DNA of 64,000 nt, taken from Roseateles_B sp041905785 (GTDB lineage: Bacteria; Pseudomonadota; Gammaproteobacteria; Burkholderiales; Burkholderiaceae_C). The stretch lies in NCBI GenBank assembly GCA_041905785.1, contig JAYRKJ010000022.1, positions 46,569 through 110,568 of the forward strand, written 5' to 3'. Below are positions 1 to 8,557 of the stretch, piece after piece; position 1 is the first letter of the stretch, and every line of letters starts with the position of its first letter. The translations under genes were made by a program, and so were the position numbers. The notes beneath the pieces are model-generated. The model had not been told where the DNA came from. It saw only the letters and a program-made list of their open reading frames with translations, and did not search any database.

Positions 1-2632
1 CATCGAGCGCGCCGGCGCCAAGGTAGCTGCTGACAATGCCGCTGGTACCCAGGGTGAAGTGGCCTACCTCGGTGTACTGGAGACTGCTGACGGTCTTGCT
101 GCCGCCCGTGATCGCCACGCTGCCGTTGTTGAGCGTGCCGAGCACCGGATTGGCGGTGGTGGCGGCCTGCAGTACGGCGGTGGCGGCGAAGCCGGGGGTG
201 ATGCCGGCAGCCGTCGTGGCCGCGAAAGTGGCGCTGCTGTCCGGCACGCCGTTGCCATCGCCGTCCGCCGCGCTGCTCCAGCGATAGGCGGCGACGGTGG
301 CGCTGAAGTTGGCTCCGGCGGCACCAAAGATGGCGCTCGAGCTGGTGTTGCCATTGGGGTTGGCCGTGGCGCCCATGGTGATGCCGCTGATGACCAGGGT
401 GAAGGGGCGTACCGACAGCGCGCTGCTGCTGCCGCTGATGGTGGTGGCGGCGTAAAGGCGGGAATCGTCGTCGAGGTTGAGGGTGTACTGGCCGACGTCG
501 CTGGTGCCGAGATTGAAGCTGGCCACGCCCGCGGCGAAGCTCAGGCTGATGTTGTTCGACGCGGGCCGGCTGGCAGGGATGCTCAGGGCCGGCGCCACGA
601 CGGTGGGCGCCGTCCAGCTGCCGCTGCTGTCGGTGCGCCAGAGCTTGAGGTTGCGGCTGCCGCTGTAGTCGGTAGCGGTGCCGCAGATGCCGGTCGTCGG
701 GTCCTTCTTGATCAGGGTGACCCGCATGTCGTGGTTGCGTCCGGCCACAGCCACCCAGCTGCCGCCGATGCTGGCGGCGATGTCCTCGGACCAGACGAAG
801 GCGTTGTCCCGGAACTGGATGGCCGCCGAACTGCTGTTTGCGCCGGTGCTGCTGTCCGTCACCAGCACCGTGACGTCCTGCGCCAGGCTGTGGCTCAGCG
901 TGAACTTGGCGACGCCGGCATCTCCCGCCACGAAGCTGTAGGTGGCCTGCCCGTTGTTGCCCCCGGACGAAAAGCTGCCGCCCGGCGTGGGGCTGCTGCC
1001 CTTGGCCCAGGTGCCGAAGTTGCTGGAGGCGCGCAGCGTGACCGTGCCGGTGTAGCCGGTGACGGTGTTCCCGCCGGCGTCCTTGACTGTGACCGTGACG
1101 GTCTGCGGACTGCAGGTGGACGCCGAACCCGTGCCGCTGATCACGAAGCTGGCCGCTGCGGGCACGCAGCTGTTGAGGTTGCGCGTGGTGCCGTCCCAGT
1201 TCTTGCCGGCGCGCTGGTTGGTGTAGATCAGGTTGACGTCGCTGGCACCGAGCGCCGTGTTGAACACCATGAACTCGTCCAGCGGCGCGCGGAAGGCCTG
1301 GCGGTTCAGGTCATCGCAGGAGCTGCCGATGTAGCGCAAGCCGTAGCTGCTGCTGGCGCTGTTGATGCGCCGGTTCAGGGTTTCGCGGTAGCTGCCGTCC
1401 AGGTAGAGCTGCGTGCTGCTGCCGCTGCCGACCAGGGCGATGTGGTGCCAACCGCTGCTCAGGTTGAGTACCTGGGTGCCGACCAAGGGGCCGCCGGCAT
1501 TGGTGTAGACCCGCCAGCGGTAGGCATCGTTGTCCCGCGTGTACATGAAGTCGCCGATGCAGCTGCCGCCGACGGGGTCCAGCGCGGCCAGCGAGTGGAT
1601 GTTGTTGACGTTGTCGACCGCAAAAGGCGTGAGGTACCAGGTCGAGATGGTGTAGGCCCCGGCCAGGGGCACCTTGCTGCTGGTGCTCAGATAGGTGTTG
1701 AGCGCGTTGTTGTTCAGGTAGCGGCCGACCACGCCGCCGGCCGCGGTGCTGGGCCGGGCGCCCGAGGAGGTCGCGTGGTAGCCGCCGCGGCTGTCCTGGG
1801 CTTCACCGGCGCTGCCGTTGTAGCTGCATTCGTCGAAGTGGTAGTCGGCAACGAGGCCCAGCGTGCCGGGGTCGCAGGTGCTGAGACCGTCGATGGCCGC
1901 CTGGTCGGCCGCGGACAGCGTGATGCTGGTCGCCGTCGTCAGGCTGATGCTGCCGCGGACGGCGACCAGGCCGGTCAGCACGGCGTTGTTGCTGAAGGTG
2001 ACGCTGTTGCCGCTGGTGCCGTAGATGACGCCCCGGAACTGTGCCGAGTTCGAGACGTTGACGCTGGCGTTGTCGGCCAGCTCCACCAGGGCATTGGCGG
2101 TCGGGCCTGCGGTGTTGAAGGCCAGGCTGTTGCCGGCGGAAAAGAAGAAGCCGATGTACACGCGCGCCGCACCGCTGAAGTTCACGACGACGTTGTTGCT
2201 CATCAGCCATTGGTTGATGTAGTAGGTGCCCGGCCCCAGTGTGAGCGTGGTGCTGGAAGCCACCTGGAGCGTGCTGATGTAGTAGGTGCCGCCGCTGAGC
2301 GTGAAGCTGCCGCTGGCGTTGACGGTGTTGTAGGTGCCTGGGCCCACGGGGCCCGAGCTGACGTTGGTGCTGCTGCTGAAGCTGGGGAAGCTGGCGGGCA
2401 CCAGGGCCGGGAAGCTGGTGGCGTTGTTGTTGCGCACGCCGGTGGTCGGCAGGTTGACGCCCGAGCCCGAGACGACGTTGCCGTTGACCACAAAATCGGA
2501 CGTGAGAGCCAGCGAGCCGCCGCTCCCTGCGGTCAAGGCATTGGCCGTGGGGATGGGGCCGCATTGCGCCCAGGCCGAGGCGGCCAGCAGCCAGGCGAAC
2601 AAGGCCATCAGCAGGTGCAGCAGCCGCTTCAT
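1..2632 (-). CDS. mshQ: MshQ-like MSHA pilus tip/adhesin protein (partial, C-terminus beyond window)
   Basis: The frame is open from the ATG at 2632 to the window edge, 877 codons, so the C-terminus (where DUF6701 normally sits) is missing. Residues 1-22 form a signal peptide (MKRLLHLL, hydrophobic core, cut near SAWA-Q). The next part is Ser/Thr/Gly/Asn-rich with beta-solenoid-like repeats. Around residues 275-430 there is a LamG/concanavalin-like stretch (YHFDEC, WHHIALVG, LYLDGS, LDEFMVFN), then Ig-like repeats. The gene follows mshP with an ATGA overlap as the last visible gene of the operon. In the family this is a very large secreted protein associated with the pilus. The assignment is by position and composition. 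Confidence 0.8.
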   Translation of the reverse strand, partial: MKRLLHLLMALFAWLLAASAWAQCGPIPTANALTAGSGGSLALTSDFVVNGNVVSGSGVNLPTTGVRNNNATSFPALVPASFPSFSSSTNVSSGPVGPGTYNTVNASGSFTLSGGTYYISTLQVASSTTLTLGPGTYYINQWLMSNNVVVNFSGAARVYIGFFFSAGNSLAFNTAGPTANALVELADNASVNVSNSAQFRGVIYGTSGNSVTFSNNAVLTGLVAVRGSISLTTATSITLSAADQAAIDGLSTCDPGTLGLVADYHFDECSYNGSAGEAQDSRGGYHATSSGARPSTAAGGVVGRYLNNNALNTYLSTSSKVPLAGAYTISTWYLTPFAVDNVNNIHSLAALDPVGGSCIGDFMYTRDNDAYRWRVYTNAGGPLVGTQVLNLSSGWHHIALVGSGSSTQLYLDGSYRETLNRRINSASSSYGLRYIGSSCDDLNRQAFRAPLDEFMVFNTALGASDVNLIYTNQRAGKNWDGTTRNLNSCVPAAASFVISGTGSASTCSPQTVTVTVKDAGGNTVTGYTGTVTLRASSNFGTWAKGSSPTPGGSFSSGGNNGQATYSFVAGDAGVAKFTLSHSLAQDVTVLVTDSSTGANSSSAAIQFRDNAFVWSEDIAASIGGSWVAVAGRNHDMRVTLIKKDPTTGICGTATDYSGSRNLKLWRTDSSGSWTAPTVVAPALSIPASRPASNNISLSFAAGVASFNLGTSDVGQYTLNLDDDSRLYAATTISGSSSALSVRPFTLVISGITMGATANPNGNTSSSAIFGAAGANFSATVAAYRWSSAADGDGNGVPDSSATFAATTAAGITPGFAATAVLQAATTANPVLGTLNNGSVAITGGSKTVSSLQYTEVGHFTLGTSGIVSSYLGAGALD

Positions 2633-3093
2633 CGCGCCACCCGCCGGCTGAGGCTGCGTTCCACGTAGGTGGCGGCGGGCGTCGAGCTGCCAGGGCAGGC
2701 CCCGCCCACCGGCTGGTTGCAGGCAACTGCGGTCAGATCGTAGAAGGCCAGGGCGGTGGCGCCGTCGCTGACCGTGCCGCTGGCCGGCGTGCGGCTGCAG
2801 GACACGGTGACGGTGAAGTCGGCCAAGGCCGGGTCCGCCGTGAAGCCGAGGTTGCTCGTGCCAAAGCAGCCCGGGGCGGCGGCCGGCGGCGCGGGATTGC
2901 GCAGCACCTGGAAGCTCGCCCACTCCAGGCCGGCAAAGGCCGCCTGGTAGGCGCGGCTGGCGGCCAGCTCGGAGGCCGATCCCATGTGCTGGCGCTGGGT
3001 GAACAGCGCCATGGCCGCGCCCAGGGCGCTCAGGACCACCAGGATGAAGAGCAGCGAGGCCATGGTGAAGCCTGCCTGGGGCGCCCGCTTCAT
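2629..3093 (-). CDS. mshP: MSHA biogenesis protein MshP
   Basis: 154 residues. The N-terminus carries a prepilin-like leader (KRAPQAG then FTMASLLFI) and a hydrophobic helix to about residue 28, the layout of PilX/MshP-type minor pilin-like proteins. The remainder is a small periplasmic domain with four cysteines that could form disulfides. Both ends overlap neighbours by ATGA (mshO stop at 3090 and mshQ start at 2632), so translation is probably coupled. Its role in assembly of the MSHA pilus is inferred from locus position; the sequence itself is poorly conserved in this family. Confidence 0.8.
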   Translation of the reverse strand: MKRAPQAGFTMASLLFILVVLSALGAAMALFTQRQHMGSASELAASRAYQAAFAGLEWASFQVLRNPAPPAAAPGCFGTSNLGFTADPALADFTVTVSCSRTPASGTVSDGATALAFYDLTAVACNQPVGGACPGSSTPAATYVERSLSRRVAR

Positions 3094-3938
3094 GGCAGGT
3101 TCTCCACGTGCACCGCGCGATAGAGCTGGACGGATTCGCTGCCCAGCATGGTGTTGGTGGAGAGGGTCAGGCTCAGGTTGACGAGGCCGGCGCGATAGGC
3201 CACCACGGCGCCTTCGTAGACAAAGCTGCAGGACGTGACGCCCTCGGCCAGCAGCGCGCTGCTGCCGCTGCCGGGTGGATCGGGCTGGGTGGCCTGGAAG
3301 CCGTAGCCGCTGTAGCGGGTCAGGGTGCCGGCCGCACGGTCGCAGCGGTAGCTCACGGGCGTGCCGACGGCATAGACGCGGTAGGGCGGGGCCATCAGGC
3401 TCACCGGCAGGCCGGGGTTGCTGGCCAGGGTGATGCTGGTGGCCGTGCCGGCGGCGTTGCTGGCCACGCGGCGGTTGCTGGCGCTGCTGATCGCGGCATA
3501 GGCATTGGCATCCGGCACATTGACGCCCAGGTTGTACCAGACCAGATTCTGGTTGGCGCCCAGGGTCAGGCCGGGACCGACCAGGTTGAAGCTGCTGGCC
3601 GGCGTGCCGAACAGCAGCGCACCGCCGCCCTCGGTCTGGTAGCGGGCAGCGCCGGTGGTGGGGATCAGCTCCAACGTCGCGGTGGTGGCCGTGGTGGTGA
3701 TGCGCACGCTGTTGGGCAGGGACTCGCCGAGGTCGCGCGCAATGCGCCGCAGCGTGATGTCGGCCCGTGCGGCCAGATCGGCTCGCGCCGCGCTGTCCAG
3801 ATAGGCCCGCACGGCGGGGCCGATGAAGACGGACACCCCCGCGATGATGCCGCCCATCACCACGATGACCATGATGGCCTCGATCAGCGTGAAGCCGCGC
3901 TGGCCGGGCCGGGCGAGCTCAGGTGGCATTGGGTGCAT
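3090..3938 (-). CDS. mshO: MSHA biogenesis protein MshO (minor pilin)
   Basis: About 282 residues from the ATG at 3938; the alternative ATG at 3929 is equally plausible and neither has a clear Shine-Dalgarno. A class III prepilin leader ending in RGFTLIEA precedes a hydrophobic helix, followed by a large periplasmic domain with a PilW/GspJ-like layout (RRIARDLGESLP about 30 residues after the helix). It overlaps the mshD stop by about 20 bases and the mshP start by 4. It should be cleaved by the prepilin peptidase and act as a minor or initiating pilin. Upstream in-frame codons (to 4121) are low-quality Arg/Pro-rich sequence inside mshD and are not included. Confidence 0.82.
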   Translation of the reverse strand: MHPMPPELARPGQRGFTLIEAIMVIVVMGGIIAGVSVFIGPAVRAYLDSAARADLAARADITLRRIARDLGESLPNSVRITTTATTATLELIPTTGAARYQTEGGGALLFGTPASSFNLVGPGLTLGANQNLVWYNLGVNVPDANAYAAISSASNRRVASNAAGTATSITLASNPGLPVSLMAPPYRVYAVGTPVSYRCDRAAGTLTRYSGYGFQATQPDPPGSGSSALLAEGVTSCSFVYEGAVVAYRAGLVNLSLTLSTNTMLGSESVQLYRAVHVENLP

Positions 3939-4506
3939 GGCGGCTGCGGTAGCCCTGCAGGGTGACCGCGGTGTTGTGGGGGCCGGTGACCTGCACGGTG
4001 ATGCGCAGCGCGTCGCCCGAGCCGGCGCTGATCGAGCCCAGGTCCGCCGGCGTGACCAGCACGCTGGCGCTGTAGCCTTCCAGTCCGGCGACCGGCGTGT
4101 TGGTGATGTCGACGATGCCACTCATGCTGAAGCCGTGGTAATCGTTGACGTTGTTGAACTGCGGATGGGTGTAGCGCGTCTCGCCGGCTTCAGGGCCCAG
4201 AGCCTCGGGCGTGCTGGCGCAGCCCGCGGCCGAGGCCGCCGTTGCGACGTTGGCATCCTGCGGGTCGCAGAAGGTGACCGGCTGCAGCTGTACTTCCTGC
4301 AGCAGGGACTCGGCGATGGCCAGGGCCTGGCGCTGCATCTGGGGGTCGGCGCTGGCCTGTGTGGCCTGAACAAAGACCATCAGCAGCGCCGACAAGGCCA
4401 GCCCCACGACCATGATGAACATCAGCAGCTCGATCAGGGTCAGGCCTTGCGTGCGCCTGGCCCGTGCTGCGGATGGAAATGCGTGGCGGTTCTGCATGGC
4501 CGGCAT
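3919..4506 (-). CDS. mshD: MSHA minor pilin MshD (PilV/GspI-like)
   Basis: 195 residues from the ATG at 4506; an in-frame TTG at 4539, touching the mshC stop, is a possible earlier start. The leader ends in TQG followed by LTLIELLMF, so the usual F after the cleavage site is L. The hydrophobic helix is followed by RQALAIAESLLQEV, the conserved helix of the GspI/PilV type. It lies between mshC and mshO in the usual msh order. Predicted role is a minor pilin of the MSHA fibre in the inner membrane and periplasm. Confidence 0.8.
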   Translation of the reverse strand: MPAMQNRHAFPSAARARRTQGLTLIELLMFIMVVGLALSALLMVFVQATQASADPQMQRQALAIAESLLQEVQLQPVTFCDPQDANVATAASAAGCASTPEALGPEAGETRYTHPQFNNVNDYHGFSMSGIVDITNTPVAGLEGYSASVLVTPADLGSISAGSGDALRITVQVTGPHNTAVTLQGYRSRHAPNAT

Positions 4507-4535
4507 GCTAGTGCAGGCAGGGCCACTGCAGCACC

Positions 4536-4997
4536 TCAAGGAAGCGCGTGAAAGAGGCCCGTTTCGTTTTCCAGACGGTAGCTCTTGCTGTAGCTCCCAT
4601 AGCTGACCGTGAGATCGAGTGCGCTGCCGGTGGACGTGCTGGTAAGTCCGGTGCTGGTGGCGTAGAAGCTCGCCGTCACGGGCGAGGCCAGGCTGAGGCA
4701 GGGGCTGGTGCTGGCCGGGCAGTTCAAGGTGCCGAGGCTGCCGCCACCGCCGTAGGCGAAGCTGGCGCCTGTGCTGCTGAAGGTGGCGACAATGTTGCGG
4801 CGCTGGTTGATGGCCAGGCGCTGCAGCTCCAGGCAGCGGGAGCGCAGGTCGTCCCCGAAGGCGCGCAGGCGCCAGGCGTTCAGGTCCGCAAATCTGGGTG
4901 CGGCGAAGACCGCCAGTGCGGCCACCAGCACCAGGGTGATGACCAGCTCGATCAGCGTGAAGCCCGCCTGCTTCAACAGGCGGACTTCAGCCCGCAT
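4536..4997 (-). CDS. mshC: MSHA minor pilin MshC (GspH/FimT-like)
   Basis: 153 residues. ATG at 4997 shares one base with the mshA stop (TGATG). The leader MRAEVRLLKQAG is followed by FTLIELVITL and a helix, then a small beta domain with two cysteines (NCPASTSPC) as in GspH/MshC-type minor pilins. Longer in-frame sequence upstream lies inside mshA and is Arg/His-rich, so it is excluded. Predicted substrate of the same prepilin peptidase as MshA. Confidence 0.85.
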   Translation of the reverse strand: MRAEVRLLKQAGFTLIELVITLVLVAALAVFAAPRFADLNAWRLRAFGDDLRSRCLELQRLAINQRRNIVATFSSTGASFAYGGGGSLGTLNCPASTSPCLSLASPVTASFYATSTGLTSTSTGSALDLTVSYGSYSKSYRLENETGLFHALP

Positions 4998-5374
4998 CAC
5001 AGGATCCCGGTGGCGGTGAAGTTGGCGCTGGCGGGGCCGGGGCCGGTGACCACGCAGTCCGTCTTGGTGGCGTCGGCGGCGATGGCGGCGGAGGTGATGG
5101 AATAGCCCGAGGGCAGGGCGCCGGCCTGCAGCAGGGGCCCAACCCCCGTGCAATTGCTGACGGCGGCGCCGTTGGCGCTGTTGAGCTTGCGCTGGGCATA
5201 GTTGATGGCGGAAGCCGAACTCAGGGCGCCGGCCACGCCCTGCACGGCGGCGGCCTTGGCATCACTGCCGAAGTCCACGAACTTGGGCAGTGCCACAGCG
5301 GCAAGTGCGCCCAGGATCACGATCACCATCACCAGCTCAATGAGGGTGAAACCAGCTTGATTGTTCTTACGCAT
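4997..5374 (-). CDS. mshA: Major MSHA pilin MshA
   Basis: 125 residues. The start at 5374 is fixed by an ACGGAG ribosome site seven bases upstream. MRKNNQAG is followed by FTLIELVMVIVILGALAAVALPKF, a textbook class III signal with E5, then VDFGSDAKAAAVQGVAGAL as in MshA pilins. Two cysteines (SNC and TDC) can form the C-terminal disulfide loop. A 190-base gap upstream (5375-5564) separates it from mshG, a suitable place for a dedicated strong promoter. Predicted structural subunit of the pilus fibre. Confidence 0.9.
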   Translation of the reverse strand: MRKNNQAGFTLIELVMVIVILGALAAVALPKFVDFGSDAKAAAVQGVAGALSSASAINYAQRKLNSANGAAVSNCTGVGPLLQAGALPSGYSITSAAIAADATKTDCVVTGPGPASANFTATGIL

Positions 5375-5564
5375 GCGGATGCTCCGTAATTCAGGCGCTG
5401 CCTGTTCATCCGGCGTGACGGCCCACGCCTCCACTCCAAGACCGGATGTGCGCTCACGGTAAAGGCAATTGATCCTTGGGGTGAAGGACTTCTTTCACGA
5501 ACCGTCCCAAGCTGTTGCGCCGACAACGCAAATGCACGATTCAGCGCAAAGAGCAGGCGAACAG

Positions 5565-6800
5565 TCAGCTGCGCCCCATGGCAGCCTGGCCCAGGCTCCA
5601 CAAGGGCATGAACACCCCCAGGGCCAGCACGAAGACCATGACACCGATGACCAGCAGCAGCAGCGGCTCGATGGCCGCGGACAGGCCCTTGATGGCGTAG
5701 TCGGTCTCGCGCTCGTACATCTCGGCAATCTCCATCAGCAGCTGGTCCAGCTCGCCGGTTTCCTCACCCACAGCGATCATCTGCAGCACGATGGGCGTGA
5801 AGACGCCTGCTGCCGTCGCGCAGCGCGAGATGCTCTCGCCGCGTTCCACGCCGTCGCGCATCTGCTCCACGCGGCCGGCGATGAAGTCGTTGTCCACGGT
5901 CTGGGCCACCACGTTCATGGCCTGGCTGATGGGCACGCCGCTGCGGGCCGCCAGCGCGAAGCTGCGGGCGAAGCGGGCCAGCGTGGCCTTCAGCACGATG
6001 GGGCCGGCGATGGGCAGGTGCAGCTTGAAGCGGTCCCAGCGGTAGCGGCCTTCCTCGGTGGCCAGCCAGGCCCGCACCAGCAGCACCAGCCCCACGGCGC
6101 CGGCCAGCAGCAGCGGCCACCAGCGCACCATCCAGGCCGAGAAGCCCAGCAGGAGCCGCGTCATCAGCGGCAGCTCGGCCTTGAAGCCCGCGAACACGGT
6201 CGCGAAGGTGGGCAGCACGAAGATGTTGAGCACCACGATGGCGATGGCGATGGCCGACAGCACCATCACCGGATAGCGCAGGGCCTGTTTGATGCGGGCG
6301 CGGGTATCCAGTTCGAACTCGAGGTGCTGCGCCAGGCGCAGCAGCACCTCGGGCATGCGGCCGGTCATTTCGCCCACCTGCATCATCGCGATGTAGAAGG
6401 CGCTGAAGACCTTGGGATGGCGTGCCATGGCCACGGACAACTCCCGGCCCTGGTCCAGGCTGGCGCGCAGGTCCTGCAGCAGGGTGATGAGGCTGGCCTG
6501 GGCCGTCGAGGCCTGCAGGCCGGCCAGCGAGCGCAGGATGGGAACGCCGGCCTTCTGCAGGGTATAGAGCTGGCGGGTGAGGATCAGGCAGTCGTCCATG
6601 CTGACCGGCGCGCGGCGCAGCTGTTCCCACCAGGAGGGGCTGTTGTCGGACAGGCTTCTTTGCGCGCTGGCCTCGATGCGGACCGGGATCACGCCGCCGG
6701 CCATCAGCTGGGCCGCCACGGCGTCGCTGCTGTCGGCGTCCGTCTGGCCGCTGACCAGTTCGCCGCGGTTGTTGCGTCCTTGCCAGGCGAAGGTCTTCAT
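5565..6800 (-). CDS. mshG: MSHA inner-membrane platform protein MshG (GspF/PilC family)
   Basis: 411 residues from the ATG at 6800, which lies two bases after the mshE stop. It contains two GspF domains, each with a VxxARxLyTLxxAGVP-type motif (ILTRQLYTLQKAGVP and ARSFALAARSGVP), separated by hydrophobic segments near the middle and a final one at the C-terminus (LLLLVIGVMVFVLALGVF). In type IV pilus machines this protein sits in the inner membrane and couples the ATPase to pilin extraction. The long upstream in-frame extension overlaps mshE and is rejected. Confidence 0.92.
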   Translation of the reverse strand: MKTFAWQGRNNRGELVSGQTDADSSDAVAAQLMAGGVIPVRIEASAQRSLSDNSPSWWEQLRRAPVSMDDCLILTRQLYTLQKAGVPILRSLAGLQASTAQASLITLLQDLRASLDQGRELSVAMARHPKVFSAFYIAMMQVGEMTGRMPEVLLRLAQHLEFELDTRARIKQALRYPVMVLSAIAIAIVVLNIFVLPTFATVFAGFKAELPLMTRLLLGFSAWMVRWWPLLLAGAVGLVLLVRAWLATEEGRYRWDRFKLHLPIAGPIVLKATLARFARSFALAARSGVPISQAMNVVAQTVDNDFIAGRVEQMRDGVERGESISRCATAAGVFTPIVLQMIAVGEETGELDQLLMEIAEMYERETDYAIKGLSAAIEPLLLLVIGVMVFVLALGVFMPLWSLGQAAMGRS

Positions 6801-6802
6801 GC

Positions 6803-8557
6803 TCAGTCGCTGCTGTCGGCGCCGATGCGCATGGCCTCGGCCAGGGTGGTCTTGCCGGCCTTGACCAGGGCCAGGGCGCGATCGGCCAGGGTCCTGCCGC
6901 GCAGCGCTTCGCGGGCTGCGGCCATGAAGCCGCCGGCATCGCCGCGCTGCACGGCCAGGGCCATGTCGGCGTTCATCTCCAGCATCTCGTAAATGCCCTT
7001 GCGGCCCTGGTAGCCCGTGCCGTTGCACTGCGAACAACCGTGACCGCGCAGGCTCTGCACCGAAGCCGCGTCCGCGCCAGCCACGGCCGCAAGCCAGGCG
7101 CGCTCCTGCGCGTTGGCCGCATGGGGCTCCGCACACTGAGGACAGACCGCGCGCAACAGGCGCTGGGCGAAGACCGCCTGCAGCGAGCTGGCCACCATGA
7201 AGGGCGGGGCGCCCATGTCCAGCAGCCGGAAAGGCGTGCTGAGGCTGTCCCGGGTGTGCAGGGTGGACAACACCATGTGGCCGGTGATGGCCGCGCGCAG
7301 GCCGATTTCCACGGTCTGGGCGTCGCGCATTTCGCCCACCAGGATCACGTCCGGGTCCTGGCGCAGGGTGGCGCGCAGCACGCGGGCGAAGTCCAGCTCG
7401 ATCTTGTCGTTCACCTGGACCTGGGTCAGTCCAGGCAGGCGGTACTCCACCGGGTCTTCCACGGTGATGATCTTGCTCTTTTCGGCATCCAGCTCGGCCA
7501 GCGCCGCATACAGCGTGGTGGTCTTGCCCGAGCCCGTGGGGCCGGTCACCAGCACCATGCCGGCCTGCTGGGAAAGAATCTCTCGGAAGCGGGCCAGCAT
7601 GTCCTCGGGCATGTCCAACTGGTGCAGGCGCCGCACCGCATTGCCCTGGCCCAGCAGGCGCATCACCACGGATTCGCCGTACTGGCCGGGCAGGGTGGAG
7701 AGGCGCACGTCGAGGGTCCGGTCGCGCAGGCGCAGGGTGAAGCGACCGTCCTGGGGCAAGCGCTTTTCGGAGATGTCCAGCGCCGCCATCAGCTTCAAGC
7801 GCTGCGACAGGGCCGGGGCGATGCGCTTGTCGGCCTGGGTTTGGATCTGCAGCTGCCCGTCGATGCGGGTGCGGATCAGCAGCTCCGTTTCCTGCGGCTC
7901 GATGTGGACGTCCGAGGCGCCGGCCTGGCTGGCATCCTCGAACACCGACTGCAGCAGGCGCACCACGGGGGCGCCCTCCTGGCCCACGGCGGCCTGCAGC
8001 GCGCCGAAGTCCACCGCGTCGCCGATGTCCTTTTCCAGGGCCTTGGCCAGGCCCGAGATTTCCTCGCTGCGCCGGTAGTGGCGGTCAAAGGCGGTGGGCA
8101 GCTGGCTTTCGGCCACCACGGCCATCGCGATGCGGCGCTTCAGCAGCCGGGAGAGCTCGTCGTAGGCGAACAGGTCCAGCGGGTCGGCCATGGCCACCAG
8201 CAGGGTGTCGTTGCGCTCTTCCAGCACCAGGGCGCGAAAGCGGCGTGCGGGCGTCTCGGGCAGCAGGCGCACCAGCTCGGTCTTGAGCGGGAAGGTCTTG
8301 AGATTGACGAAGGGGATGCGCAGCTGGCGCGCCAGCACGTGGGCCAGGGCTTCTTCGGTGATCAGGCCGGCGTCGATCAGCAGCCGCCCCAGCTTCTTGC
8401 CGCTGCTGCGCTGCAGCTCCAGGGCCTGCCCGAGCTGCTCCTGGGTGATCAGCTCCTGCTGGACGAGCACATCGCCCAGGCGCAGCTTCTGCGGCCGGCC
8501 GCTGTTTCGTTCGGTGTCTGTCGTGCTCGCCGTGCTGTTGCTGTCCATGGGGTTCAT
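6803..8557 (-). CDS. mshE: MSHA pilus extension ATPase MshE
   Basis: 584 residues. The N-terminus holds an MshEN domain with two RLGxxL-type motifs (R26 and K55), each followed by a leucine-rich helix; this pattern binds cyclic-di-GMP in characterised MshE proteins. Residues 339-347 are the Walker A (GPTGSGKTT), followed by ITVEDPVEY (Asp box), ILVGEMRD (Walker B) and a four-cysteine zinc element (CPQC and CSQC). It overlaps the preceding ATPase gene by ATGA and is followed after two bases by mshG. Predicted hexameric cytoplasmic motor, likely switched by c-di-GMP. Confidence 0.92.
   Translation of the reverse strand: MNPMDSNSTASTTDTERNSGRPQKLRLGDVLVQQELITQEQLGQALELQRSSGKKLGRLLIDAGLITEEALAHVLARQLRIPFVNLKTFPLKTELVRLLPETPARRFRALVLEERNDTLLVAMADPLDLFAYDELSRLLKRRIAMAVVAESQLPTAFDRHYRRSEEISGLAKALEKDIGDAVDFGALQAAVGQEGAPVVRLLQSVFEDASQAGASDVHIEPQETELLIRTRIDGQLQIQTQADKRIAPALSQRLKLMAALDISEKRLPQDGRFTLRLRDRTLDVRLSTLPGQYGESVVMRLLGQGNAVRRLHQLDMPEDMLARFREILSQQAGMVLVTGPTGSGKTTTLYAALAELDAEKSKIITVEDPVEYRLPGLTQVQVNDKIELDFARVLRATLRQDPDVILVGEMRDAQTVEIGLRAAITGHMVLSTLHTRDSLSTPFRLLDMGAPPFMVASSLQAVFAQRLLRAVCPQCAEPHAANAQERAWLAAVAGADAASVQSLRGHGCSQCNGTGYQGRKGIYEMLEMNADMALAVQRGDAGGFMAAAREALRGRTLADRALALVKAGKTTLAEAMRIGADSSD

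Noticed and set aside
59..2668. An 869-codon open frame on the plus strand
   Set aside because: It is antisense to mshQ/mshP, is Ala/Gly/Arg/Val/Asp-rich without domains, and arises from GC-biased third positions; mshQ has a signal peptide and fits the operon.
5469..6992. Long plus-strand frame opposite mshG
   Set aside because: Composition is that of an antisense shadow (Gln/His/Gly-rich) and mshG is unambiguous.
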